From: DASXKD01 sp963806145
GTDB lineage: Bacteria; Actinomycetota; Actinomycetes; Streptosporangiales; Streptosporangiaceae
Direction: 5' to 3'
DNA length: 64,000 nucleotides
Assembly: GCA_963806145.1 (NCBI GenBank)
Contig: CAWDXD010000048.1
Location: forward strand, 124,001-188,000
Shown here in pieces: positions 52,111 through 61,763 of the stretch (the first letter of the stretch is position 1; each line of letters starts with the position of its first letter). The translations under genes and the position numbers were made by a program. The notes under the pieces were generated by a model. That model ran no database searches. It was given only the letters and a program-made list of their open reading frames with translations, and was not told the DNA's origin.

Positions 52111-53177
52111 CTACGCGGTCCGCTCGTATTCGCTGATGAGCCCGCCGAGCACGGCCCGGTGCTTGATCCGTCTGTGGTTGAGGTCGGCGACGGGGTGATC
52201 GGGCCGGGGCGGGTGGAGCTGGCGGCTGCGATGGGGGCGTCGCCCGTTGTAGTGGGCGCGTACTGGACGAGGATGGTCCGCAGGTGTCGTTGGCCGAAGA
52301 TCAGCATCCTGTCGGTGACCTCCGTCCGGATGGTGAGGACGAAACGTTCCGCGTAGGCGTTCGCGCGCGGACTTCGGGGCGGGATCTTCACCGCCTGGAT
52401 ACCGGCACTGGCCAGGACCGCGTCGAATGATGCGGTGAACTGCCCTGCCCGGTCCCGGACCAGGAACCGGAAATCGGTGGCCCGCTCGCCGAGGTCCATC
52501 AGGAGATTGCAGATCTGCTGGGTGGTCCACGGCCCGTCTGGGTTCGCGGTGACCCCGAGGATGTGCACGTAGCGGGAACCGACCTCCATGACGAACAAGC
52601 AGTACAGCCGCTGCAGGGTCAGTGCGCAGTCCACGTGGAAGTAGTCGGCCGCGAGCATCGTCGATGCCTGGGTCCGCAGGAATTGCCGTCAGGTCGTGCC
52701 GGTGTGCCGCGTCGGCGCGGGCGGGATCTTCAGGGCCTTGAGCGCCCGCCGGATGGTGGATGCGCTGACCCGGTGGCCGAGCTTGAGCAGTTCGCCTTGG
52801 ATCCTCTGGTACCCCCAGCCGTTGTTCTCAGTGGCGAGCCGTTCGATCAGTGCGATGATCTCGGCGCTGACCGGTGGTCGGCCCCTGCGGTGGGGATAGG
52901 TCCACTTCCTGGTGACCAGACGCCGGTGCCAGCGCAGGATGGTGCTGGGGGTGACGAGCCGGTGCAGGCGCAGCCTTCTCGGCAGGACCCGGATCAGCGC
53001 GGCGAGGACGGCGCGGCCGGCCCAGTCCAGCCGGGGCCGGGGATTGGTGCGGCGCAGCGCGGCGACTTCCTGCCGCAGCACCAGCAGCTCGGCATTCTTG
53101 GAATCTGACGAACGACCGAGCAGGACCAGCCAGCCGCAGAGCCGAACGAAGATCAGGTAGAGCAGGCGGACGGACAC
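52111..53177 (-). pseudogene. rve-domain transposase, broken twice
   Basis: The N-terminal part (ELLVLRQEVAALRRTNPRPR; NGWGYQRIQGELLKLGHRVS) continues through an in-frame TGA at 52689-52691 where relatives have Trp (TTWRQFL), then ADYFHVDCALTLQRLYCLFV (first Asp), FLVRDRAGQFTASFD (second Asp) and RSPRANAYAERFVLTIRTEV (Glu). Near 52260 the frame shifts and ends HYNGRRPHRSRQ...LGGLISEYERTA. All pieces belong to one IS481/IS3-like integrase-core transposase, now inactive. Confidence 0.85.
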
Positions 53178-53225
53178 AGCTGATCATGATGCCCTACGCC
53201 GGCCCTGGTCATCGCTGCAGCTCAC

Positions 53226-53422
53226 AGGCGCGCCGACTTCTGGCACCCCACACGGTTCCGGCACCATTTCAGCCACACCTGGCTGGACCGCGGCGGGCCC
53301 GAAGGTGACCTGATGGGCTCAACGGATGGGCCTCACCGCAGATGTTGCGCCGCTACGGCGCCAGTGCCCGCAGCGCCCGGGCCCGGCGCACCTACGACCG
53401 CATCATGAGCGACATGCCATAA
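53226..53422 (+). pseudogene. Tyrosine recombinase, C-terminal remnant with frameshift
   Basis: Translation gives RRADFWHPTRFRHHFSHTWL, DRGGPEGDL, a frame change near 53314-53318, then NGWASPQMLRRYGASARSAR and ARRTYDRIMSDMP-stop. The R-x-x-H-H-F block, the GWAS-x-x-M...RYG block (with the nucleophilic Tyr in RRYG) identify the C-terminus of an actinobacterial site-specific integrase. Its upstream part has been lost at the rve remnant. It may be what is left of the enzyme that moved the nearby islands. Confidence 0.75.
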
Positions 53423-53704
53423 CCGACAGGTGTGCTCCAGTCATCTCGTCGCCCGTTTTGAAGATCCGACTCGCCCGCACTACGGCACTCACAAGTAGCC
53501 GAATAGCGGACGTTGGTGGAGCGCATCGTTATGCGCAGGCCGGAATGATCATTCGATGTTGACAATTCCGTCGGCACCATCCGATCAAGTGCTTGAGCGA
53601 TCTCCGAAGCGGCCTGCCGAATAGGCGCCGTGCGGTTGGTGGCGGTTTCGCCTTGGCCAAGAGCGCAGAATGACCGTTTCTGGCCTGTCGCGGCGGCGTC
53701 CTGT
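53423..53704. other. Gene-free stretch
   Basis: No gene or signal recognised apart from the hairpin at its right edge. Confidence 0.4.
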
Positions 53705-53736
53705 GCGAAGGCGTCCGGCTGGGCGGACGCCTTCGC
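53705..53736 (-). terminator. Strong terminator hairpin
   Basis: GCGAAGGCGTCCG-gctggg-CGGACGCCTTCGC: a perfect 13-bp GC-rich stem with a 6-nt loop, 46 bp after the stop of the minus-strand lipoprotein gene. Confidence 0.8.
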
Positions 53737-53782
53737 GTGAGGTAGTGGTGGGTGGTGCTTACCGTGTCGGGGAACGCTCCGC

Positions 53783-54079
53783 TTATCTCCGGAACAGGCC
53801 CCGCTTGACCTTGGCGAGATCTTGCAGGTCCTCGAATGTCATGCCGTTTTGCGTCTGCTGCGCCATGACTTGGAGGTTCCGTTTGACGTTGGCGAGATCT
53901 TGCAGGTCGGTGAATGTTAGGCCGTTTGGTGCTGGCTGCGCTGTGGCTTGCGCCGCGTGGTGGTGGGGCCTGTGGCTGGCGGCGGTGGCTGTGCTTTGGC
54001 AGGCGGGCAGCGCCAGGGCGGCCGCCGTGAGCCCGGCCAGGGTGATGGAGAGGCGGCGGGTGCGGTGGGTGGGGTTCAT
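53783..54079 (-). CDS. Small lipoprotein with duplicated DLQDLA motif
   Basis: 98 residues from ATG 54079, with GGAGGCCG upstream. Signal peptide with Arg-rich start and lipobox LALPAC ending at Cys27; a His-rich linker (HRPHHHAAQ), then two near-identical 17-residue units NGLTFTDLQDLANVKR and NGMTFEDLQDLAKVKR (residues 52-67 and 78-93). The duplicated amphipathic helices suggest a partner- or peptidoglycan-binding function. No family known to me. It stands alone with its own terminator. Confidence 0.72.
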   Translation of the reverse strand: MNPTHRTRRLSITLAGLTAAALALPACQSTATAASHRPHHHAAQATAQPAPNGLTFTDLQDLANVKRNLQVMAQQTQNGMTFEDLQDLAKVKRGLFRR

Positions 54080-54395
54080 GACGGCCTCCGGTGGCGCGGG
54101 TGACGGTGGGTCAGCGGCCCGGCTGCGGGCCGTCGGCCTGCTCCTGTCTCGGTCCTGCGGGATGGGTCCCGCCGGTGCTTCACAGGTTTCCTGGCCCGCG
54201 GTCACGCAGGGCAGAGGCCGTATTACCCCTTCTGGCCAGCGGCAGCCGGCGGGGTAGAACTACCCATGGGCGGCCGCGGGGCCTTGGCGGCTCCTGATGT
54301 GATCACGACCAGGCCCGGGTGGGGCTTGCTGTGGTGCGGCCGATGCGCGGGGCTGAGCCCGGGCCTTGCCCGTCACCTGCGGGTAAGGTGACCCT

Positions 54396-56804
54396 ATGGG
54401 GGTGGCTGCGGCCGGCGCGGCGGCGGGCGTACATGGGTTTGCGCCTGCCGTGACGAGTTTCGTCGGCCGGGCGGGTGCGGTTGATGAGGTCGCTGGCCTG
54501 CTGAATGAGTACCGGCTGGTGACGGTGACTGGGCCGGGCGGGGTGGGTAAGACCCGGCTGGCTGGTGAGGTCGCCCGGCGGGTGGCTGACCGGTTCGCCG
54601 ATGGGGTGTGGCTGGTTGAGCTGGCGGCGGTCACCGACCCGGCGCGGGTGCCGTCGGCGGTGGCGGCGGCGCTGGGGATACGCGAGCGGCCCGGGGTGTC
54701 GGCGGCCGATTCGCTGGCGGGGGTGCTGGCGGGCTGGCAGGTGCTGCTGGTGCTGGATAACTGCGAGCATGTGATCACTGCTGTGGCGGGGCTGTGCGGG
54801 GCGGTGCTGCTGGCCGCCGATGACGTGCAGATCTTGGCGACCAGCCGGGAGCAGGCTGGGGTGGCGGGGGAGGCCCGGTACCGGCTGCCGCCGCTGGGGG
54901 TGCCGGGGCCGGGGCAGGCGGAGGGGGGCGGGTCGGAGGCGGTGGCCCTTTTCGCTGACCGGGCCCGCCGGGTGGATCCGCATTTCAGCCTGGGCGACGG
55001 GGCCGGGCCGCTGGTGGCCCGGCTGGTGCAGCGGCTGGATGGGATGCCGCTGGCGATTGAGCTGGCCGCGGCGCGGGTGGAGGCGCTCGGCCTGGCACAG
55101 CTGGTGGACCGCCTGGATGACCGGTTCCGGCTGCTGGTTGGCGGTGACCGGCTGGCGGCGGCCCGGCATCGGTCGCTGGCGGCGGCCGTGGACTGGAGTT
55201 ATCAGCTGCTCAGCGGCGAGGAGCAGCGGGTGTTCCGCTGGCTGTCGGTGTTCCCGGCGCCGTTCACGCTGGAGGGCGCCGAGGCGGTCGCCGGAGACAG
55301 CGGCGGGCTGGTGGTGCTGCGGCTGGTGGATTGCTCACTTTTGGCCCCGCCGCGGGCCGGGGCCGATGGCCGGGCCCGGTACCTGATGATGGATACCCTG
55401 CGTGCCTACGGCGCCGGCCGGCTCGCCGATGCCGGGGAAGGGCCAGCGGCGGCCGCCGCGCTGGCCCGGTACGCCCTGCAGATAGCCGAGCGGTGTGCCG
55501 CCGCAATGCAGGTCAGTGCGGGGGAGTTGGCCGCCGCCCAGTGGCTGGACGCCGAGGACGCCACCGTCCACCAGGCCCTGACATGGGCGCTGCAGCACGA
55601 CCCGGACACCGCGCTGCGGATGGCGACCGCGCTGGCGCCCTGGTGGCACATGCGGGGCCGGATGGCGGCCGGGTACGCGCAGCTGCGCGCCGCCGCCGCG
55701 CACGCGGCACCGGGCAGCGATGCCTGGTGCGCCGCGCTCTACTGGCTCGGCCACGCAGCCCACGCCACCGGCGATTTCGCTGCCGGAGTGGGGGACTTCA
55801 CCGTGATCTGTGACGCTATGGCGGACCGGGAGCCCTCGCCCGTCCTGGTGGACGCACTGGCCGGCCGGGCCTATCTGCTGATGGCCACCAACTGTGTCGG
55901 CGAGGGGACCGAGGACGCGCACCGCGCGGTGGCCCTGGCACGCAAAATAGGGCACCCGGCCGGGGAGGCGCTGGCGTGGCAGGCCCTCAGCATGGGCGCG
56001 TACTACGCAGACAACCTGACCGACGCCGTGGCCTGTGCCCGGCAAGCCCACCGGATCGACCCGGCAGGCCTGCCCGGCTGGATCGCCCGGCTATCCAACG
56101 ATCACCTGATGCTGGCCCTGCTCGCCTCCGGCGACGTGTCATCGGCCTGGCAACACTGCGCGGACGGGCTTGTCCTGGCCCGGCAGGCGGGCGACCTGGT
56201 CAGCCAGACATACTGCCTCGGCCATCTGGCATATATGGACTGGCTAGCAGGGCGCATCCCCGAGGGATGGGCGCACCTGCGGGAATCAACCGAGATCGCG
56301 ACCCGGGTGGGTCACCCGCTAGCAATCCTCAACTGCGAGGACCTCGGCGGGCACCTGTGCGCCGCAACGCGGCGCTGGGCCGAGGCCGTCACGCTGTGGG
56401 CGGCCCTGGACGCCCACACCCAAAACGGCGGATTCATCGATATGCCGCAGGACGTGGACCGCCGCCAGGCACCCCTGCACAAAGCCAGGCAAGCACTGGG
56501 TCCCGCCCGGGCCCGCGCAGCCGAGCAGCGCGGCGCAGCGATGACCCTCGCTACCGCCGCCGAATTCGTCACCATGCTCGCCACGCCCGAACCGCCGGTG
56601 CCCGCGGGACAAACGCTGCTCAGCGCCCGCGAACGGGAACTGGTCACCCTGGTCGCGCAGGGGCGCACCGACGCCCAGATCGCCAGCCAGCTCTACATCA
56701 GCGTGCGCACCGTCCGCTCTCACCTCGACCGCATCCGCGACAAAACTGGTTGCCGGCGGCGCGCCGACCTGACCCGGCTGGCCCTGCAAACAGGCCTCAT
56801 CTAG
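54396..56804 (+). CDS. ATPase-coupled LuxR-family regulator (NB-ARC/TPR-like)
   Basis: 802 residues. NTPase domain: FVGRAGAVDEVAGLL, Walker A GPGGVGKTR near residue 47, Walker B WQVLLVLDNCEH near residue 117, and LPLAIELAAARVEALG in the helical domain. Residues 400-700 form a TPR-like helical repeat region. The C-terminal LuxR helix-turn-helix is LSARERELVTLVAQGRTDAQ then IASQLYISVRTVRSHLDRIR. It is a one-component sensor-activator; the ligand is unknown. No target operon is obvious nearby. Confidence 0.9.
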   Translation: MGVAAAGAAAGVHGFAPAVTSFVGRAGAVDEVAGLLNEYRLVTVTGPGGVGKTRLAGEVARRVADRFADGVWLVELAAVTDPARVPSAVAAALGIRERPGVSAADSLAGVLAGWQVLLVLDNCEHVITAVAGLCGAVLLAADDVQILATSREQAGVAGEARYRLPPLGVPGPGQAEGGGSEAVALFADRARRVDPHFSLGDGAGPLVARLVQRLDGMPLAIELAAARVEALGLAQLVDRLDDRFRLLVGGDRLAAARHRSLAAAVDWSYQLLSGEEQRVFRWLSVFPAPFTLEGAEAVAGDSGGLVVLRLVDCSLLAPPRAGADGRARYLMMDTLRAYGAGRLADAGEGPAAAAALARYALQIAERCAAAMQVSAGELAAAQWLDAEDATVHQALTWALQHDPDTALRMATALAPWWHMRGRMAAGYAQLRAAAAHAAPGSDAWCAALYWLGHAAHATGDFAAGVGDFTVICDAMADREPSPVLVDALAGRAYLLMATNCVGEGTEDAHRAVALARKIGHPAGEALAWQALSMGAYYADNLTDAVACARQAHRIDPAGLPGWIARLSNDHLMLALLASGDVSSAWQHCADGLVLARQAGDLVSQTYCLGHLAYMDWLAGRIPEGWAHLRESTEIATRVGHPLAILNCEDLGGHLCAATRRWAEAVTLWAALDAHTQNGGFIDMPQDVDRRQAPLHKARQALGPARARAAEQRGAAMTLATAAEFVTMLATPEPPVPAGQTLLSARERELVTLVAQGRTDAQIASQLYISVRTVRSHLDRIRDKTGCRRRADLTRLALQTGLI

Positions 56805-57120
56805 CAGCGCACTGAAGGTGCCCCCAGCCACACCCCGCGCGATACCGCCGCAGCCCATGCCGCCCGTGACCCCCCAGATTTCCCGCCCGCTGGCTGGTCA
56901 GCCGGCCTTAGCCGCGCAGGCAGGCACCCGGGCCGGCCGCGCGATGGACCCGCGACTGCCGATGGGCCGCGATCCGGCGAGCCGGGTATCGCCGGCGGTG
57001 AGGTCATGCCGGCATTTCGGCGTGGCGCGAGGTTGCGCAAGGCCGCCACTGGCAACGATGCGGGCAATGGCCGGCCTCGGCGGTGGTGGAGGCGGCCGGA
57101 CGCCGACGCTGCGGCCAGTG
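56805..57120. other. Gene-free stretch between convergent genes
   Basis: No gene or hairpin recognised. Confidence 0.4.
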
Positions 57121-57826
57121 TCAGGGAATGTCACCCGAGATCGGGCGACGGGCAATGAACACGTATTCGCGGCTGTCGTCGGTAAACGGCTCGCGGGCGA
57201 AGCCGCCGTAGAGCGCCTCCAGCTCGAGGTCGGCGATGTCGAGGAGTCCAAGCCACTCGTTTTTGGTTGCCCACCACAGGGAACTCGCCGCGCCGTCGTC
57301 GAGGGTGATGTCGATCCGGTTGTCACCCACTGCGTACCGGTTCGTGTGCGGTACCGGCTCGTCCTGGTGCTCACCGTCGAGGCCCGCGGCGATCTGGTGG
57401 TCGAAGACGAAGGCGTTCCAGGCGAACCGGCCACCCGGCCGGAGCGAGGCGGCGACGCGTTCGAAGGTGCGGCGGCGGTCGGCCCAGGTCGCCAGATGCA
57501 ATAGCGCGCGGAACGGGCAGTAAATCAGCCCCGCCGGCTCATCGAGGGCCAGGTCGCGCATGTCACCCTCGCGCAGGTCAAGTTGCACGCCCGCCTCGGC
57601 CGCGCGGGTCCGGGCCTGGCCGAGCATCGCGGGCGATGAGTCAATGCCGATAACCCGCTTCCCGGTCGCCTGCGCGACCGGGATCGCGACCCCGCCCGTC
57701 CCCGATCGCCAGTTCGGCCAGCGGCCCGTCCGCCTGGCCTGCCAGCTCGACGTAGAAGGCAATGTCGGCCGTCATATCAGCCGACCATTCCTCGTAGCGG
57801 TCCGCAAACGCCTCGTCCCAGCTCAC
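57121..57826 (-). pseudogene. SAM-dependent methyltransferase with a 1-bp insertion
   Basis: From GTG 57826 (GGGAG 10 nt upstream) the frame reads VSWDEAFADRYEEWSADMTA and FYVELAGQADGPLAELAIG; an extra C in the CCCC at 57700-57703 shifts it. Removing one base joins it to TGGVAIPVAQATGKRVIGID, SPAMLGQARTRAAEAG, the SAM-binding core, and LIYCPFRALLHLATWADRRR, then a complete C-terminus to 57121. About 235 residues if repaired. The frameshift falls inside the SAM motif, so as written it is inactive. Confidence 0.85.
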
Positions 57827-58099
57827 CGGACCATGCTCCCAGACGATAGCCAGGCAGAGCCGGTCCATACCCGGACAAAAGACTGGCGGCGTCCGCAGAG
57901 GAACCCTGGGCCAGCATCTCTGCCCGGCTCGTAGACACGCAGAGTGCCCAATCTGCACCCTCATCAGCCTGCCTGAAGCCGCCCTCGCAGCCGCGCATAG
58001 CGGCGGGACTGCGCGCGGTTATCAAGAGTTCCTCGCGTCGTCCGCCGTACGGCACTCCGGGCTACAGCCCGGCGGACGGTCACCCAGGCCCGTATGTTT
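57827..58099. other. Gene-free stretch left of the MITE
   Basis: No gene or signal recognised. Confidence 0.35.
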
Positions 58100-58267
58100 C
58101 AGCCTGTCGCACAAACCCAAAGCCGTCTCGCATGGTGAGATAGAGCATTCTGCAGGTCCGGGAACCCCAAGTCTGCGCTGGTCGTGGCGATGTTGGCAAT
58201 GATCCGGCCCTGGTCAATCGGGCTGATCTCGCACTATGAGACGTTAAACCCTTTGTGCGACAGGCTG
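58100..58267. mobile_element. Probable 168-bp MITE
   Basis: Terminal inverted repeats CAGCCTGTCGCACAAA (58100-58115) and TTTGTGCGACAGGCTG (58252-58267), perfect over 16 bp and imperfect for about 20 bp further (both ends contain CGTCTC then an AT..GTG..AGAT block). Flanked by direct GTTT (58096-58099 and 58268-58271). No coding capacity. This is the structure of a non-autonomous DNA transposon. Confidence 0.78.
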
Positions 58268-58411
58268 GTTTATGCATCGCTGCGCTTGGGCTGAAGATCC
58301 GGTTCTGCCGCCGACCGCGCGGAGGTTGTGATGGCGCCGGTGAGTTGGCAGAGCCCGCCGATACAGCCGACATTGTCGCCCCGGGGCTGCCGGGAGTGGC
58401 GTATTACAAGG
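58268..58411. other. Short gap between MITE and MBL gene
   Basis: No gene or signal recognised. Confidence 0.3.
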
Positions 58412-59188
58412 TCAGGGGCGGCGTCGCTGGAGATAGGCAGCGGCGAGCCGGCGGAGTCGGTTCCGGCCGAAACTGGGGTCGTGGCCGGCGTGCACCACGG
58501 CCACGGGCAGTGTCATCAGACGCTCCATGGTCACGCAGTACTGGTCGATGCTGGAGTCAGCCAGCTCGTCCAGCAGCGGTCCGTCATAGATGGCGTCGCC
58601 ACTGAACAACACCCCGGCCGAGGAATCCCACAGCCCGATCGACCCCGGAGAATGCCCGGGCAGGTGCAGCACCTCGAAGGCCCGGTCGCCGAGGTCGATG
58701 ACGTCCCCTTCGCCGATCTCGCGTACCCGCGGGCACGGCTGCTGGCGAAACGATCCGGCGGCGAACCCCGGGGGCCGCGCGGTCACGAATAGCGGTTCGC
58801 GCATGTCATAGCCGGCCCGTTGGAGCATCGCGACCTCCTCCTCCCCCCACGCCTGCCCCGGGCTGAGCGAGGCCAGCGGGGGGCGGCGCAGCAACTGCGC
58901 CTCAAGGTGGTGAGCCCGCACATCAACAAACTCGTGATGACCGCCGATGTGGTCATCGTGCCCGTGCGTGGCGACGGAGATGACAGGTCTGTCGATGAGA
59001 TCGGTGAGCTCGCCAGCCACGCTGGCAAGCCCCATCCCGGTGTCCACGATCAGGTCACGGTCCCGCCCCTTGACGAACCAGATGTTGCAGCGCATCAGCG
59101 GGACTACGCAAGGCTCAACCACCAAGGTCGTGGCGTCATCGATTCGCGTCCTTTCGAACCAGCGATCAGCAACCGGCAGCGACGCCAT
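58412..59188 (-). CDS. Metallo-beta-lactamase-fold hydrolase
   Basis: 258 residues from ATG 59188. The zinc motif H-x-H-x-D-H is THGHDDHIGGH near residue 79; further ligands lie in VLHLPGHSPGSIGL near residue 176 and FSGDAIYDGPLL near residue 197, and in VVHAGHDPSFG near 238. All ligands are present. It probably hydrolyses a thioester, lactone or phosphodiester; true beta-lactamase activity is unlikely given the general family. The gene stands alone. Confidence 0.9.
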   Translation of the reverse strand: MASLPVADRWFERTRIDDATTLVVEPCVVPLMRCNIWFVKGRDRDLIVDTGMGLASVAGELTDLIDRPVISVATHGHDDHIGGHHEFVDVRAHHLEAQLLRRPPLASLSPGQAWGEEEVAMLQRAGYDMREPLFVTARPPGFAAGSFRQQPCPRVREIGEGDVIDLGDRAFEVLHLPGHSPGSIGLWDSSAGVLFSGDAIYDGPLLDELADSSIDQYCVTMERLMTLPVAVVHAGHDPSFGRNRLRRLAAAYLQRRRP

Positions 59189-59384
59189 GGCTATCATCCA
59201 ACCACGCAGGGCACGTGCGCTGGCCGGCTCAGCAGGAGTTCGCTGACGAGCTTCTCCTTGCCCGGTCAACGGCGTCCCGCATAGTTATTCGGCCCCGCAC
59301 CTCGCGGAGAACGCACGCATTTGCCGCCGATAGCTCGGCCATTCAATGCCCGTTGGTTCTGGCTGGTCCGGGTCTCCGGGTGGC

Positions 59385-59916
59385 TCAGCCGAGGGTTGTC
59401 ACGGCAAGGCTGGTCAGATGCCTGATCAGGCTGGGCATAGGCAGACGGGCGAGGGTGTCAGGGATCTCGCTGGACGCGTATGCCCGGTGTTCGGGGGCCG
59501 CGCCCTGGTCCAGTGCCACGCTGGCCTGGGCCTCCAGGAAGTTGAGCCGGCAAGCGATGTACATGCCGAACGACTGTTCGCCGCACAGCCGGCCGGGGCC
59601 TCCGGCAGCGCGGAAGGCGGCGAGGGTGCGCTGCACCGCGGCATCATCGGCGGTGCCGTCGTCATGGCCATGCCAGAACATCAGCAGCCCGGCAAGCTCA
59701 CGGTCCGGGCAGGCCGGCCCTGCATCGTCCCAGTCGAGCACGGCCAGCTCGCCAGAGGCCTCGACCAGCACGTTGCCGGGGTGCAGTCGCGGTGGCAGGT
59801 GAACAGCCGGTCCCCGGCCATGGGACTCACCAGATCTGCCAGGTCGCGCAGCAAGCCGGCGTGCCCGGCCATCGCCTCCCCCCAGCCAGCTCCCTGCCCG
59901 CGTGCAGGGCCGGTGG
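59385..59916 (-). pseudogene. Aminoglycoside phosphotransferase-like kinase, truncated and frameshifted
   Basis: LLRDLADLVSPMAGDRLFTC leads into HRD, then the frame breaks near 59785: adding one C gives HRDLHPGNVLVEASGELAVL and DWDDAGPACPDRELAGLL, the catalytic and metal loops of the APH family. The C-terminal half to 59385 is intact. The N-terminal nucleotide-binding lobe is missing; the frame runs instead into the CU044_5270 gene. Non-functional remnant. Confidence 0.82.
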
Positions 59917-60907
59917 TCAGGGCAGTACGCCGGGGCCGGAGACCAGGGCGGTTTTCACGATGGCGCTCCCGTACGTCACGTGCCTGGGCCCGGGGAACCG
60001 GTGCTGATAGAACCGGTGCTGCTGGCCCATGATGTCGTAGGTCTTCGGGTTGAGGATGAGCTGAAAAACCAGGCCGCCAGCGCCCTGGGGGGTGGTGATC
60101 TGGAAGCCGATGCCCGGCTCGGCCCGCGACATCGACCGCGTGCCGGTCGACCGTCACGCCGGGGATGCCGCCGAGGGCCCGGTAAAGCTCGGCGGTCATG
60201 GCTGGCGGCATTACGTAGGTGAAGAGCAGGGCGCTGATGATGTCGAACTCGCGGTACGGCGCTGGTCCCCAGCCGCGCAGCGGAAGCCTGGCCAGGTAGC
60301 GGTCGAGCGCGGCCGGGCTGCGTGGCAACGATTTCAGGCCGGCATAGGTTACCGGCATGGGCACCAACCCGCCGGGCCCGAACATCGTCGCCTGACAGCT
60401 ACCGTGCGGTCCTTTTGCCCCGGGGGGGCAGGGCATGAAGAACCACTTGCCCTTGTGCGGACCCGTAACGTCGGTGCCCGTATTCCTGGTCCCGTCCGCT
60501 GTGGCCCACTCCTGGTATGTCCCTCCCTGGATTACCTCATGTGGTGCGGAAACTGTCTTTTCCAGCCGGTACACCCACTGGCCGGGGCGCACGGACGGCC
60601 GTGCGGCCGCAACGTCGGCAACCCGATAGGCAAGTTCCTTCGCGAAGGCAGCGGCGGCGCCTGGATGGGCCGGCGCACCGCCGGGGACGGCCAGCGCCAC
60701 GGCGACCGCCGCTGCCACAGTCGTAGCGGCCAGGCCGGCCAGGGCAAGGTTCGGCCAGCTACCGGGCAGGCGCGGCCACCGTGCGCGGCGGCTTGCCCGG
60801 CGATCAGCGGTACTGCCCAGCACCCGGGCGCGTGCCCGCGTCAGCGTCTCCGGATCGGGTGGGGCAACCGCCGCGCGGAACTCCTCCACCAGTTGCATTT
60901 CATTCAT
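59917..60907 (-). pseudogene. CU044_5270 family protein with a 1-bp insertion
   Basis: Starts MNEMQLVEEFRAAVAPPDPE at 60907, with a membrane helix (LALAGLAATTVAAAVAVALA) and an extracytoplasmic domain (QWVYRLEKTVSAPHEV; YAGLKSLPRSPAALDRYLAR), then an extra base near 60113-60115 shifts the frame; the true end GIGFQITTPQGAGGLVFQLI ... TYGSAIVKTALVSG is found one frame over, stopping at 59917. The family regularly follows an ECF sigma gene, as here (start overlaps the sigma stop by 8 bp), and probably acts with it in the membrane. Confidence 0.84.
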
Positions 60908-61559
60908 CGGCCTGCTCCTGTCCCGCATCGGCGGAGTTCACATCCTTGAGTTCGGCACGGACCGTTCGGCGGGCTCTGGCCAGCCGGGACGACAATGTCC
61001 CAGGTGGCACGCCCAGCGCCTGCGCCGCTTCCAGGTAGGACAGCCCATCGGCGACCAGCAGCAGCGCGTTCCGGTCCGCGGTGGACAGCGCAGCCAGTGC
61101 TCCCGCCAGGCGGCGGTGCAGCATCTGGGCGTCCGCCCGCCGGGCACCCATCTCAGCGACCGGCTCGGCGACCGGGTCAGCCGACGGGTCAATCCCGGTG
61201 CGGGCGATGGCGCGGAAGAACCGCACCTCCTCCCGGCGGCGCCGGCTGATCAGCCGGGTCGCGATACCGTACAGCCACGGCCGGGCGCTGGGCTGATCCG
61301 GGTCGTATCTGGCGCGCTGGCAGAACGCCACCAAGAAGGTCTCCGCAACAAGATCATCAGCGGCGTCCCGGCCCAGCCGCCGCGCGATATAACCATGGAT
61401 CGCCGCCGCGTGCCGGTCGAACACCGCAGCGAAATGCTCAGGCACCCGGCACGACTCCGCGATCAGCCCAGCATCATCCGGCTGGCCCCGCTGAGCGCTT
61501 GGTGACTCGTGCGCTGCCTGCGATGCATGGCCCATATCCGGGCCTCCGTAGTTTGCCAT
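60900..61559 (-). CDS. RNA polymerase ECF-type sigma factor
   Basis: 219 residues from ATG 61559 (GTG 61562 and ATG 61535 possible). Region 2: FDRHAAAIHGYIARRLGRDA, ADDLVAETFLVAFCQRARYD and ARPWLYGIATRLISRRRREE; region 4: AALSTADRNALLLVADGLSY and LEAAQALGVPPGTLSSRLAR, followed by ARRTVRAELK. No anti-sigma factor with a zinc motif is adjacent; instead the CU044_5270 gene overlaps it, which may play that role. Controls an unknown regulon. Confidence 0.92.
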   Translation of the reverse strand: MANYGGPDMGHASQAAHESPSAQRGQPDDAGLIAESCRVPEHFAAVFDRHAAAIHGYIARRLGRDAADDLVAETFLVAFCQRARYDPDQPSARPWLYGIATRLISRRRREEVRFFRAIARTGIDPSADPVAEPVAEMGARRADAQMLHRRLAGALAALSTADRNALLLVADGLSYLEAAQALGVPPGTLSSRLARARRTVRAELKDVNSADAGQEQADE

Positions 61560-61763
61560 CACCCGTTATTGCCCGATCGCACAACTCCTCGTCTCAGCGC
61601 TCCGCGATGCGCCGCGGCGACCCTGGGACGTCAGTCTCTGGGTGTTCCTAGCGCTCTCCTCGGCGGTGGTGTCGGGGAGGAGAACGCAGCTGCTCTCAGG
61701 TGGACCGGGCAGCCCGGTAGCAGCGGGGGCGTTATTGCTGGTGAATACTAGGATGCGGTCGGC

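Noticed and set aside
53670..54257. 195-codon plus-strand frame opposite the DLQDLA lipoprotein
   Set aside because: It is Arg-rich without motifs, crosses the terminator hairpin, and opposes a gene with a signal peptide and ribosome site.
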